In this document: positions 43,045 through 51,558 of the stretch, in pieces | Numbering within the stretch: position 1 is the first letter of the stretch | Layout of the letters: each line of letters opens with the position of its first letter | From: Vacuolonema iberomarrocanum LEGE 07170 | GTDB lineage: Bacteria; Cyanobacteriota; Cyanobacteriia; Elainellales; Elainellaceae | Direction of reading: 5' to 3' | DNA length: 64,000 nt | Assembly: GCA_015207365.1 (NCBI GenBank) | Contig: JADEXA010000027.1 | Span: 1 to 64,000, forward strand | Program-made: the position numbers and the translations under genes | The notes under the pieces: model-generated | Database searches by the model: none | What the model was told of the DNA's origin: nothing | The model's input: the letters and a program-made list of their open reading frames with translations, nothing else

Positions 43045-43902
43045 ATGTTGGAGAGAATTGAAAAAATTCTGTTAGCCAACTCTGGCACTGGGCACACAGA
43101 AGAGATGCTCAAGATGTTGATGGAGTTGCCAAGTTTTCAGGGAGCAAACGTCACGGTTCTCCATGTTGTTCCCCCCCAAATCACGACAGAGGAGATGACC
43201 CGCCGCCTTGAGGAAGGGGGGCAGGTGCTCTCTGCCGCCATCCAAAATCTGGGTCTAGAAGCTCAAAAGGTTGAGCCTGTCTTAATACAAGGCGATCCCA
43301 AAGACATTGTTGTAAAGATGGCAGACGAAACAGAAACCGATCTGATCATCATGGGGTCGCGGGGTCTGAAGCGAATTCAGTCGATTCTAGAGAACTCCGT
43401 CAGCCAGTATGTCTTCCAATTAGCTGCCCGCCCGATGCTACTGGTGAAGGATGACCTCTACGTCAAGAAAATTAACCGGGTGATGGTGGCGGTCGATCAA
43501 TCAGAAACCGCAAAGGATACGCTGGCCCTAGCGTTCAAACTTGTCAGAGACATCAAAGGTGGGCAACTCGTGCTGGTGCACACCAACCCGGATATGAAAC
43601 TCAAACCCGGCGAGATCGTGGGCAACCCAGAAGAGGATCCGATACTGGTTCCGGCGATCGCCGAAGCCAAGAAGATGGGCATCAACTACAAAGCAGTCGC
43701 TCCCGAAGGCAAGCCGGGCGAGCGGATTTGCCAGGTTGCCGAAGATCTGAATGTCGATTTACTGATTCTTGGTTCGCCCGATCGCCGTCCCACTATTGCC
43801 AAAGGGCTACCCGACCTGGATCGGCTGTTGGGGCAATCTCTCTCAGACTATGTACGGGTTTATGCCAACTGCCCCGTCTTGCTGGTACGGACGCCGACCT
43901 AG
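43045..43902 (+). CDS. Universal stress protein, tandem UspA domains
   Basis: Protein of 285 residues with two Usp domains (about 3-140 and 145-285). Domain 1 has LIIMGSRGLKRIQSILENSVSQYV, close to the ATP-binding GxxG-x9-GS pattern, and ends RPMLLVK; domain 2 has LILGSPDRRPT and ends NCPVLLVRT. Usp proteins bind ATP or other nucleotides and act in stress survival. GAGAGGC lies before the ATG. A terminator follows. Confidence 0.88.
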   Translation: MLERIEKILLANSGTGHTEEMLKMLMELPSFQGANVTVLHVVPPQITTEEMTRRLEEGGQVLSAAIQNLGLEAQKVEPVLIQGDPKDIVVKMADETETDLIIMGSRGLKRIQSILENSVSQYVFQLAARPMLLVKDDLYVKKINRVMVAVDQSETAKDTLALAFKLVRDIKGGQLVLVHTNPDMKLKPGEIVGNPEEDPILVPAIAEAKKMGINYKAVAPEGKPGERICQVAEDLNVDLLILGSPDRRPTIAKGLPDLDRLLGQSLSDYVRVYANCPVLLVRTPT

Positions 43903-43969
43903 CCCTGGCTCATGCGTCGGCATTAAAAGTTTGAGCAAGGTTTTACAGCGTTAAAAATCAGGCCGAGTC

Positions 43970-44003
43970 TTGGGGGTAAGCCATTCGCTTACCCCCAACT
44001 TTT
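43970..44003 (+). terminator. Intrinsic terminator after the Usp gene
   Basis: TTGGGGGTAAGC pairs perfectly with GCTTACCCCCAA around CATTC and is followed by CTTTT. Confidence 0.78.
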
Positions 44004-44154
44004 GTGGGCTGATTCGCTATGTTTTCCTAGCGCTTCACCCATCCAGCCCCGGCAACCGTCACTTCAGCCAGTAATTTATCGACACAATTCTCTAAGATGG
44101 GTAGGAATAGCGGGATTCCGCGTTCTCCCTTTACCCTTTCACATACAGCAACCT

Positions 44155-44784
44155 ATGGCATTGGAGCTCGTCTCACTGGACACGGCCAAAGAATTGGCAC
44201 ACCAGTACGGATATTGGACCATCTTTTTCGGAATTATGCTCGAGAATGCCGGAGTGCCCATCCCTGGCGAAACCATTACTCTCGTTGGGGGATTCCTGGC
44301 CGGGGAAGGGGAACTAGGTTACCGGGGCGTCTTGGCTAGTGCGATCGCCGGAGCCGTGCTTGGCGATAACGTGGGGTATTGGCTAGGGGTTTTGGGGGGT
44401 TGGAAGCTGCTCGTGCGCATCGGCACCCTCTTCCGTGTCAGTGAAGAACGACTCCTCGACGCCAAAAAACGCTTTAGTGAGAATGCCGAAAAAGCCGTCT
44501 TTCTCGGGCGCTTTGTCGCCCTGCTTCGCATCTTCGCAGGCCCCCTAGCTGGCATTGCGGGGATGCCTTACCCATCCTTTTTTCTCTGCAACCTGGCAGG
44601 CGCGATCACCTGGGGCTCTATCATGGTGACGTTATCCTACTTTGTTGGCCAATTGATTCCGCTCGAACAGTTGGTTGCCGGGGTAACGCAGTTTGGCATC
44701 TTTGCCCTACTCGCATTCGTAGCGGCGATCGCCCTTCCTATTTGGCTAGAACGCCGTATGGCTCAGCAACCCAGCGAAGACTAG
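44155..44784 (+). CDS. DedA family membrane protein
   Basis: Membrane protein of 209 residues, started at the ATG at 44155 because MALELVSLDTAKELAHQYG leads straight into the family; the longer frame adds 51 atypical residues. Family motifs are FFGIMLENAGVPIPGETITLVGGFLA (split at 24-49), GDNVGYWLG, and the charged FLGRFVALLRIFAGPLAGIAGM with F-x-GRF..R...P.xAG. Four to six helices are predicted. DedA proteins act in envelope lipid flipping and membrane homeostasis. A hairpin element follows. Confidence 0.9.
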   Translation: MALELVSLDTAKELAHQYGYWTIFFGIMLENAGVPIPGETITLVGGFLAGEGELGYRGVLASAIAGAVLGDNVGYWLGVLGGWKLLVRIGTLFRVSEERLLDAKKRFSENAEKAVFLGRFVALLRIFAGPLAGIAGMPYPSFFLCNLAGAITWGSIMVTLSYFVGQLIPLEQLVAGVTQFGIFALLAFVAAIALPIWLERRMAQQPSED

Positions 44785-44807
44785 CCTGTCATAGAAATCG
44801 GCTAAGC

Positions 44808-44886
44808 CCCATTCACGAAGAAGCAAACCCGAGCATTGTTCACCCCTTGCGCAAGGGGTGAACAATGCTCGGGTTTTGGTTTTACC
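44808..44886. repeat. Family D hairpin element, copy D2; likely bidirectional terminator
   Basis: A perfect 50-base palindrome at 44826-44875, with arms starting AACCCGAGCATTGTTCACC, is followed by TTGGTTTTACC. CCCATTCACGAAGAAG on the left matches CCCATTCGCGAGGAG of D1. It sits exactly between the convergent dedA-like and KirBac genes. Confidence 0.72.
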
Positions 44887-45829
44887 GTTCATTCGAGGCT
44901 CTGTGTGCTGAGGGGATATCGGCAAACCGCGAGGGCACAACCGTGTGAAAGTCGGTGTAGTCGATGTAGCGATCGCCCTCTGGCGACACATGGAGGATGT
45001 CAGCAAAGCGATAATCCAACAGAATGTAATCCGTCGAGTAGGTATGGCTCGCATGAACGGGTTGGGCGATCGTGTCGTCCACACCATGAATCAGCACGAG
45101 CAGCTCGGCATGGCTATCGCGCAAGGATTCAGGGGTGCAGTGGTAGAGCGGGCTGTCAGCATCGATTGGGTGCATTAATGTCCAACTCAGGACAAAGCTA
45201 GGCGTGCGGCTCCGAATCAGCTTCAGGTCATGGAAACGGCGCATAAAGTGACCGTCTGAGTCCACTTCATCTCGGAGGAGATAGATCTGAACCTCCCCTT
45301 CGCGGATATAGTTGCGGCGCTGATTGGCAAGCCGCACCATCAGGGTTGGGACGCCCTGAAAAGTCGTGATAACGGCATTCTGGCTAAAGACAATGCGCGC
45401 AGTGGAGCGCGAAAAGCGGGCGAACGCTAGCCCAGTCAAGACGGCAATGCTGAGGAGCGACGTAATAGCCTCCATCGTGACGATAATGTTGGCGTAGAGG
45501 GTCGTGGGATACATGGCTCCATAGCCAATGGATGCCAGCGTCTGCACACTAAAAAAGAAGGCATCTCGAAAGGAACCAGGCTCAGCATTGGCAATGCCAT
45601 CTCCTCCGGCGAGGTAGAGCAGGGCAAATATCGCATTGATCGCCACGTAAACCGCCACGACCACCATCACAAAGCCCACCCAGGGAATAGTCAGTAACAG
45701 ATGGTAGGGGTCGCGCCAGTAGGTGTACCAGGCATCCATGCCATCGACCTGCAACCGGCCATCCCGACGATTGATGTGAATGCGAGGGAGACGCTCCAGT
45801 TTCTGTGAATTGCGACGTTTTTGTGCCAT
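44882..45829 (-). CDS. Inward-rectifier type potassium channel (KirBac family)
   Basis: Membrane channel of 315 residues. A basic cytoplasmic N-terminus contains a slide-helix region DAWYTYWRDPYHLLLTIPW. The outer helix is about 52-75, the pore has FFFSVQTLASIGYGAMYP with the K+ filter GYG near 103, and the inner helix is about 115-140. The C-terminal immunoglobulin-like domain has LMVRLANQRRNYIREGEVQIYLL and ends after YIDYTDFHTVVPS. These are hallmarks of KirBac. It probably sets membrane potential or K+ flux. A stand-alone gene. Confidence 0.9.
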   Translation of the reverse strand: MAQKRRNSQKLERLPRIHINRRDGRLQVDGMDAWYTYWRDPYHLLLTIPWVGFVMVVVAVYVAINAIFALLYLAGGDGIANAEPGSFRDAFFFSVQTLASIGYGAMYPTTLYANIIVTMEAITSLLSIAVLTGLAFARFSRSTARIVFSQNAVITTFQGVPTLMVRLANQRRNYIREGEVQIYLLRDEVDSDGHFMRRFHDLKLIRSRTPSFVLSWTLMHPIDADSPLYHCTPESLRDSHAELLVLIHGVDDTIAQPVHASHTYSTDYILLDYRFADILHVSPEGDRYIDYTDFHTVVPSRFADIPSAHRASNER

Positions 45830-45941
45830 GAAAAGCCTGAAATTGACCGCTCGATCAGCATTTCCTTGATAGCACTATATTTAAAATTCGGGGGAAAAGG
45901 CTCCTTAAACTGGCGGTCACGCTCTTGATTTTGACCCGATT

Positions 45942-46036
45942 TATAGCGCTATGCGCGTTAGTTAAGTACGGTTGTGTGGGGCGCGGCGCGCCCCACACAA
46001 CCGTTGCTGTGCTTAATGCGGTTGCACATCGCTATA
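45942..46036 (-). repeat. Family A MITE-like element, copy A4 (95 bp)
   Basis: Same orientation and length as A3, with CATCGCTATA instead of CACCGCTATA at one end. It lies between the divergent end of the KirBac promoter region and the cpcG terminator. Confidence 0.8.
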
Positions 46037-46054
46037 ACAACGCCTCTCTCCCAT

Positions 46055-46086
46055 GAAGAAGCCAGAGAGCGATCGCCCTCTGGCTT
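46055..46086 (-). terminator. Probable cpcG terminator
   Basis: AAGCCAGAG and CTCTGGCTT pair around a HIP1 octamer. On the minus strand the hairpin is followed by CTTCATGG, a weak U-tract. Confidence 0.5.
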
Positions 46087-46172
46087 TGGATCAAAATGAC
46101 CCGAGCATTGAAATGAAGTACAAACCCTCTGTCAGAGTCGGCTCTGCTAGAAGGATGCCTAGCTCAGGCTAG

Positions 46173-46928
46173 TTAAACCCTGCGGTAAGGAACACTGCGC
46201 TCGAAGTCGACATTGAGCGCCGAGATGTTTTGAGGCGAGTTGCCCCGTGCATCGATGCTGCGAGCCATGTTGAGGAACAGCGCAGGATCGCCAGCGCGAG
46301 GAACCTTCTCTTGAGGACGGTAGCTGCGAACAGTTGTCTGCCAAATGACTTGCGGGAAGCCAAACTTGCCACGATAGTATTCATCGTAGCGAGGCGACTT
46401 GATGTTGAATGGCAGTTCTCCTTCTGCGCGACCGGGCAGAACCCGACGACGCTGGTAGGGAACAATGGAATCGCCAAAGCTTTCCAGGTATTCATCGCTA
46501 TCAACCAAATTGTTGATGAAGCCATTGATACCTTTGGTCGCCACCACAATGGACCAGGCGATCTTCTCGCGTTCGCTGTAAACATCCCGTCCCAGAACAC
46601 GCTGTACGGTCTGCTCAACAAAGCGATAGTTGTTGTTCAGATCGTAGAAGCTGCGTCTGTAGCGGTCGGACAGCACCAGTCCGCGAATGAAATCGCGCAC
46701 AGTGATTTGGCCGTTTCGCAATTGAGACTCTAGAAACTTCTCGCGGTCTGCTGCAAACGCATGAAAGAAGATTTGCCGATAGGCCGCTTCAATCAATACA
46801 TCTAAATCGCTTCCGGAAAGTAAATTATCTGTGGAATAAATCCAAGGTTGATCATCACTCCCCACCTCATAGCCCGAAACCCGTTGGTTCTGGCTGGATG
46901 GCTTGTACTGTAATAAAGGAATTGCCAC
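46173..46928 (-). CDS. cpcG: Phycobilisome rod-core linker polypeptide
   Basis: Linker of 251 residues that joins phycocyanin rods to the allophycocyanin core. It begins MAIPLLQYKPSSQNQRVSGY, followed by the PBS linker domain (about 30-180) with EAAYRQIFFHAF, GQITVRDFIRGL, RRSFYDLNNNYRFVE and GFINNLVDSDEYLESFG. The basic C-terminus after 185 binds the core. The start codon is GTG. A perfect HLR1 motif lies about 125 bases upstream, suggesting RpaB control in response to light. No other phycobilisome gene is adjacent. Confidence 0.93.
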   Translation of the reverse strand: MAIPLLQYKPSSQNQRVSGYEVGSDDQPWIYSTDNLLSGSDLDVLIEAAYRQIFFHAFAADREKFLESQLRNGQITVRDFIRGLVLSDRYRRSFYDLNNNYRFVEQTVQRVLGRDVYSEREKIAWSIVVATKGINGFINNLVDSDEYLESFGDSIVPYQRRRVLPGRAEGELPFNIKSPRYDEYYRGKFGFPQVIWQTTVRSYRPQEKVPRAGDPALFLNMARSIDARGNSPQNISALNVDFERSVPYRRV

Positions 46929-47052
46929 GCTTGAAACACTCCCTCTCTTGCTACAAATCCCTACAAAATTTAATCAACATCATAGGGGGTACCGGAATGG
47001 CAAACGGCGATCGTCTAATAAAACTTTACGGAACTTAACTCGTTTTTCTGGA

Positions 47053-47070
47053 TTTACATAGCTTTACATT
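47053..47070. promoter_or_regulatory. HLR1 motif (RpaB box) upstream of cpcG
   Basis: TTTACATA-GC-TTTACATT fits the published consensus of two direct (G/T)TTACA(T/A)(T/A) units two bases apart with no mismatch. It lies about 125 bases upstream of the cpcG start; no other start codon is closer. Confidence 0.7.
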
Positions 47071-47175
47071 ATGGGCGATCGCCTCTCACTTTGTCTCGAT
47101 AGGCCTCTCCCACCTAATGGCGCAAACTCATGAGGCATATGGCTTACAGTCTCATCCAATCGGCTTAATACTGAC

Positions 47176-47280
47176 TCAGCGCGATCGCGTAATCACCTGC
47201 CAGAAAATAAACAGCGTAAACGCTACATAACCAAACACAGCCAACCAATCCAGCACCGCCGGATCTGCAAGGTTCACCAT
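47176..47280 (-). CDS. Possible 34-residue single-helix membrane peptide
   Basis: The frame encodes MVNLADPAVLDWLAVFGYVA followed by FTLFIFWQVITRSR, a single hydrophobic helix with a polar start and a basic end, the typical shape of small thylakoid subunits. GGAG lies about 12 bases upstream, which is a poor spacing. It matches no photosystem, cytochrome b6f or NDH small subunit I know, so it may be a new small protein or chance. Confidence 0.35.
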   Translation of the reverse strand: MVNLADPAVLDWLAVFGYVAFTLFIFWQVITRSR

Positions 47281-47359
47281 AAGCCATCCGTACTCCGAGC
47301 ATTTTCAACGAAATTTTGACACCGGGAATGTCGAGAATACCGTTAGACCCATCATTTAT

Positions 47360-47392
47360 GCGGATGTTGCGAGCGGCGATCGCAACATCCGC
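47360..47392. repeat. Hairpin downstream of alanine dehydrogenase
   Basis: GCGGATGTTGCG and CGCAACATCCGC pair perfectly around nine bases that include part of a HIP1 site. It lies 25 bases past the ald stop codon but lacks a U-tract. Confidence 0.45.
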
Positions 47393-47417
47393 ACCCCAAA
47401 GGATAAAAATTGCATCT

Positions 47418-48503
47418 TTACAGCAATTCAGGGAAAACCTCTTGTACCGCTGGGTGAACCAGCTCGTTCTTCCACACATTTAGTCCCTTTTGCAAGGAAT
47501 CATCTTGATTCAGCGCTTCAATGCCAACGTTCGCTAGTTTCACCACATAGGGCAGGGTGCTGTTATTAAGCGCCTGGGTGGCTGTCCAGGGAACCGCTCC
47601 GGGCATATTGGGCACCCCATAGTGCAGAACCTCTGACACCCTGTAGGTTGGCTGGCTGTGAGACGTGGGGCGCATTGTTTCTACGCAACCGCCCTGGTCA
47701 ACCGCCACATCCACGATCACCGCACCCGGATGCATCTGGTTCACCAGGTCAGCGGACAGCAGCGTGGGAGCTTTGCGACCGGGAACCAGCACTGCGCCAA
47801 CGACCAAATCCGCCGCCCGCACCGCTGGCTCGATCGCCGCTGGGCTGCTGTAGAGCAGCGATACACGGGAGCCAAAAATCGTTTCTAGATAGCTCAGCCG
47901 TTCCACATTGATATCGAAGATTTCGACCTGAGCCCCCATCCCTATGGCGATGCGCGCGGCTTCAGTGCCAACCACACCGCCTCCCAGCACAACGACACGC
48001 CCCGGACGTACACCCGGAATCCCTCCCAGCAAGACGCCCCGGCCCCCTTGCTGGCGCTCCAGGTACCGCGCCCCAAACTGCACCGAGAGCCGTCCGGCAA
48101 TGATGCTCATGGGGGTCAACAACGGCAGGCTGCGGTTGGGCAGTTCGACAGTTTCGTAGGCGATCGCCGTTACCCCAGCGCGCATGAGCTGTTCGGTTAA
48201 CTCTCGTGCCGCGGCCAGATGCAGATAGGTAAACAACACCTGCCCCTTTTGCATGAGAGAATACTCAGCAGGGAGCGGCTCTTTAACCTTTACCACCATC
48301 TCCCGATTCCAAGCCTCCTGGGCAGTGGCGACAATCGTTGCTCCGACCGCTTCATAATCGTCATCGGTAAACCCTGACCCGACCCCTGCGACCGTTTCCA
48401 CAAAGGCCGAGTGCCCGGCGTCAACCAATACCCGAACGCTGGCAGGGCTCAGCCCAACCCGAAATTCCTGATCCTTAATTTCCTTCGGAACACCGATATC
48501 CAT
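47418..48503 (-). CDS. ald: Alanine dehydrogenase
   Basis: NAD-dependent enzyme of 361 residues that interconverts L-alanine and pyruvate plus ammonia. The start at 48503 gives MDIGVPKEIKDQEFRVGLSP as in the family and has GAGG 7 bases upstream. Visible are EPLPAEYSLM with the active-site region, FTYLHLAA with the catalytic His, and the NAD-binding Rossmann motif VVVLGGGVVGTEAARIA. The late VDVAVDQGGCVET is also typical. It likely connects alanine with central carbon and nitrogen metabolism. It is a single gene. Confidence 0.94.
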   Translation of the reverse strand: MDIGVPKEIKDQEFRVGLSPASVRVLVDAGHSAFVETVAGVGSGFTDDDYEAVGATIVATAQEAWNREMVVKVKEPLPAEYSLMQKGQVLFTYLHLAAARELTEQLMRAGVTAIAYETVELPNRSLPLLTPMSIIAGRLSVQFGARYLERQQGGRGVLLGGIPGVRPGRVVVLGGGVVGTEAARIAIGMGAQVEIFDINVERLSYLETIFGSRVSLLYSSPAAIEPAVRAADLVVGAVLVPGRKAPTLLSADLVNQMHPGAVIVDVAVDQGGCVETMRPTSHSQPTYRVSEVLHYGVPNMPGAVPWTATQALNNSTLPYVVKLANVGIEALNQDDSLQKGLNVWKNELVHPAVQEVFPELL

Positions 48504-48923
48504 CGACTTACCTCGAGCAACGTGATGACGATGGCATGGAAACCGCCGCAGGAGATATCGGCTGGCGATCATTCCACACCCTCTAGATTTAGCTTAGGAA
48601 GAGAATAGGTCGCCCTGCTTCACCCAATCAGATGGAGGTTTGAGAGCGATCGCCCCGCACTCGATTAGCAAAACTCCGCAACATCGACGACCCTTTCCTA
48701 TCCATTCCAATAAATTGTTTCCAATAAATTGTTCAATTGGAGAGAGAGTTCTGCCGTATCTCCTGTTGCGACTGAGTAAATTGGGGCACAGCAATCGCTA
48801 TATTCAACCCTATCAAGCAAGCACCTGGATGGAAAAATCGCCCGTTCCTGGATCTAGCCATTGCCCTAACCCCTGACCTGCATGGGGTGCATCCACAAGC
48901 GATTGAGTGTGTAGAAAACCACC
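48504..48923. other. Divergent spacer between ald and the HLIP gene
   Basis: About 420 bases without a credible gene. It holds the ald promoter; two near-copies of CCAATAAATTGTT lie near 48707-48731. Confidence 0.4.
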
Positions 48924-48967
48924 TTGACGATGACCTTCGCCGCCTTACAATGAAGCTAAAATGTAAA
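48924..48967 (+). promoter_or_regulatory. HLIP promoter with HLR1-type half-sites
   Basis: A -35 TTGACG (48924-48929) and a -10 TACAAT (48946-48951) are 16 bases apart. CTTACAAT (48944-48951) and, on the other strand, TTTACATT (48960-48967) are RpaB-type half-sites in inverted orientation around the start region. High-light control is inference. Confidence 0.55.
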
Positions 48968-48980
48968 GATTTGTTGCCTT

Positions 48981-49157
48981 ATGACTCAGACGCCTCCTCA
49001 ACCCTCCGTAATCCCTTCTCTCGATGTGCCCAAGTTTGGCTTCAATGATTACGCCGAACGCCTCAATGGTCGTGCCGCCATGGTTGGCTTCGCCCTGACC
49101 CTGATCATCGAATTCGTGACGGGCAAAGGCGTCATGGCCTGGCTCGGGCTCCATTAG
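48981..49157 (+). CDS. hli: High-light-inducible protein (HLIP/SCP)
   Basis: Short gene of 58 residues. The product has a polar N-terminus, FGFNDYAERLNGRAAMVGF and one membrane helix running to GKGVMAWLGLH. The ExxNGRxAMxGF motif is the chlorophyll-binding signature of HLIPs, which pair in thylakoid membranes, bind chlorophyll and carotenoid, and protect photosystem II assembly intermediates. A sigma70-like promoter and HLR1-type half-sites lie upstream. No strong ribosome-binding site is seen. Confidence 0.92.
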   Translation: MTQTPPQPSVIPSLDVPKFGFNDYAERLNGRAAMVGFALTLIIEFVTGKGVMAWLGLH

Positions 49158-49319
49158 AACAGCCTTACAACCGCCCGGTTCTTGGAGGGAAAAGGTTCCC
49201 CTTGGATGTAGCCCAAACACAAGACAGCATGCCTTTCGTTATCCTGAACCCCCACTTTCAGAATTGATGTAGCTCCAGCGCTCCATCGATTTGCTGGGCG
49301 TTGCTGAAGCGCGGATGTT

Positions 49320-49359
49320 CTTGTCCGATAAGGGGTGCACTGCCCCTTTATCGGACAAG
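49320..49359. terminator. Hairpin between HLIP and the convergent gene
   Basis: CTTGTCCGATAAGGG pairs with CCCTTTATCGGACAAG around a short GGTGCACTG loop, giving a nearly perfect 40-base palindrome between convergent genes. There is no clear U-tract. It could be a bidirectional terminator or another hairpin repeat. Confidence 0.5.
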
Positions 49360-49397
49360 ACGTACTTGGATCCCTTGAATCACCTACAAAGAAATGG

Positions 49398-50936
49398 CTA
49401 AGGCAGGGCGCGGAAGTCGAAATCGATGAGGAGTTTGGCTTCCGCAGAGTAAAGTTCGGCATCGGGTTGCCAGATTTCGACCGTTGTTCCATCAAGGAGC
49501 GATCGCAGTTCGGGCAGAGTTTGCAGAATGCTATCCATCACCTGGGTTTGTAGATGCTCGATCAGGCAAGGATGGAGAATCCATTGATCGGTGGTGGATT
49601 GCACGACGACATCGGTATCCAGGGGGAATACATCGGGTTCAGGCAGTTGCCCAGTGGCCAGGTCAATGTAGCGATCGCCTTCTGGTGTGTGCAATTTCAG
49701 CGTCAGTAGCAAGCGCAGACGACCCTCTTGCCAGTCGCTACCCGGTTGCAGTAGGCGACAGGGCAGTCCTCCGACCAAATGCATCACACCGTAGGCACTA
49801 CGGCTAATACACCAGAGGAGCCAGGAGGTCAGGTTTTCTATCCGCACGCCTTCCTGGGTTTCCGTCGTATCGAGGAAGGGAGGCGCTTGCTCCAGCAAAT
49901 CGGCGACCTCGCAGGCATTTTTCACCAGCGTCGGTAACACCTCCTCGGTGAGTGGCGGGACATCGGCATTGGCAATGTTGCGATACACCGAGAGCTGAGG
50001 AATCAGGGTGGCGAGATGCTGTTGAATGATAGTGGTGCGATAGGCGTCTAACCAAACGATGTCGGTAAATTTGAGGCGGGTGACGGCATCAGGCGATTGC
50101 AGCGATGGCAATGTTGATGCCATCCCCTCTCCCTCGAAAAAGGCAAAGGCCATTTCCAGCTTGAGGGTACCCATTTGCCAAGCATGCCCCGGAGCCAGAG
50201 CATTGACGGCAATGCCTTCTAGAAAGCTCAACACGGCAGGGGTGGTCATGCGGATATGCTGTACCAGCGTATGCAGCACGTCTCCAGCCGGTTGTGGCTC
50301 GGCCATGGGGTAGCCCATTTGAATTTGGAGGGCGATCGCCTCATCTAACAAGGCTGCGGGCGGATGCTGAGTCACCAGATCGGCCACCTGATGGTGCTCT
50401 GCTATCGCCCCATGCAATAGCGCCGATAGCCGCACCACGCCCGATCGCACCTCCCCCTCTGCCGTCGTGATTTGGGCTGGCACCCCTTCCAGCAATCGCA
50501 TCACGGCATAGGAACTGCGTGCCATGCCCCAGAGCAACTGCGGCGCAAAGTCCGCAGCAAGGCAATAATTTTGCCAAAGGTGAACCGACAACCAAGACTC
50601 CGCCGCCTCGGTCGGCTGCTCAGACCACTGGTCGAGGGCGTGCTCCAAGGTTTCTAGCAGATCACAGGCTTCCTCCGTGACATAGGGCAGCAGGTTCTCG
50701 ACGGAGGGCTGGCGGTCAGGATGCCACCCGCCAGCAGGCGATCGCACGAGTTGAATAATGTCGACCAACCGCTGCATTGCGACCAGAACCCGAGGCGCAT
50801 CAAGCAGCGGAGGTAACGGGCGCAGGGGGGGCTCCGTAATGCGCAAAACCCAGTGCTGCAACGCAGGCATGGAGGGCAATGCCTGCTGATGCTCCGCTGT
50901 CTGTTGGGCTGGGAAAATCGTAGAATCTGTCGTCAA
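49398..50936 (-). CDS. Hypothetical protein with MazG-like relic and internal duplication
   Basis: Protein of 512 residues from TTG, chosen because GGAGG is 8 bases upstream. Residues 63-98 (LVRSPAGGWHPDRQPSVENL then LPYVTEEACDLLETLE) resemble the first helices of MazG nucleotide pyrophosphohydrolases (GCPWD..QT..SL..Y..EE). The second half of the metal-binding EExxE/ExxD set is not evident. A block at 115-172 (LLWGMARSSYAVMRLLEGVP) recurs at about 370-420 (LLWCISRSAYGVMHLVGGLP), so the protein is a diverged tandem duplication. Catalytic activity is doubtful. A conserved cyanobacterial unknown seems likely. Confidence 0.6.
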   Translation of the reverse strand: MTTDSTIFPAQQTAEHQQALPSMPALQHWVLRITEPPLRPLPPLLDAPRVLVAMQRLVDIIQLVRSPAGGWHPDRQPSVENLLPYVTEEACDLLETLEHALDQWSEQPTEAAESWLSVHLWQNYCLAADFAPQLLWGMARSSYAVMRLLEGVPAQITTAEGEVRSGVVRLSALLHGAIAEHHQVADLVTQHPPAALLDEAIALQIQMGYPMAEPQPAGDVLHTLVQHIRMTTPAVLSFLEGIAVNALAPGHAWQMGTLKLEMAFAFFEGEGMASTLPSLQSPDAVTRLKFTDIVWLDAYRTTIIQQHLATLIPQLSVYRNIANADVPPLTEEVLPTLVKNACEVADLLEQAPPFLDTTETQEGVRIENLTSWLLWCISRSAYGVMHLVGGLPCRLLQPGSDWQEGRLRLLLTLKLHTPEGDRYIDLATGQLPEPDVFPLDTDVVVQSTTDQWILHPCLIEHLQTQVMDSILQTLPELRSLLDGTTVEIWQPDAELYSAEAKLLIDFDFRALP

Positions 50937-51558
50937 CTGTCATGCCTCCGCCAATTGTCTGGGTTGCTCTACGCAGAATTTCCTGGATGCGCGATCGCGA
51001 AGAGCTGTGATGCAAACCGTCATCCTCCAATCATTCCCCCAATACACCCGATTGATTCGCATGAAGCGATCGCCGCCTCTACCACCGCCATTACCACGGC
51101 CATCCCCACATCCCCAGTTGCAATGGTCTTGTTGTAATGTTCCTGAGCCCGTCGGATGGAACCTCTGAAACTTGTACAATCTGGCTTTTGGATTGGGTGG
51201 GTCATACCGAGGCAGAAGACGCTCTGATACTTGTATCTGCCGCCCTAATGCCCCGCCTGACGATGCCGTCTTAGCCGCATGAAATTCTCAAACCATCCAA
51301 GCCAGGGGCTTTCAATCGATAATCCTGAGAATTATGCATGATCTTTCCTTGCAAGGGGCGTTATAAATGGATCCAGGTTCTATTGGAGCCTGCCACTGTT
51401 CACCTACTCTTTTCTCGGTATTAGGCCTGTCCATCCGGAGCGATCGCTCATCTCGTTCAATACTTTCAAATAATGCTTTCAAAACTTTACGGATGGCCTA
51501 TCTCCATAGAGGGAAAGAGGTGAGGTGAATCTTCTCGCACGACGACGTGATACCGATT
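50937..51558. other. Divergent spacer of about 620 bases
   Basis: Lies between the MazG-like gene and the M23 peptidase gene and holds both promoters. Frames here are short and unsupported. Confidence 0.4.

Noticed and set aside
47165..47479. Minus-strand frame of 104 codons between cpcG and ald
   Set aside because: It overlaps the ald end and a perfect hairpin, with no signature; the 34-codon frame in another phase is a better candidate.
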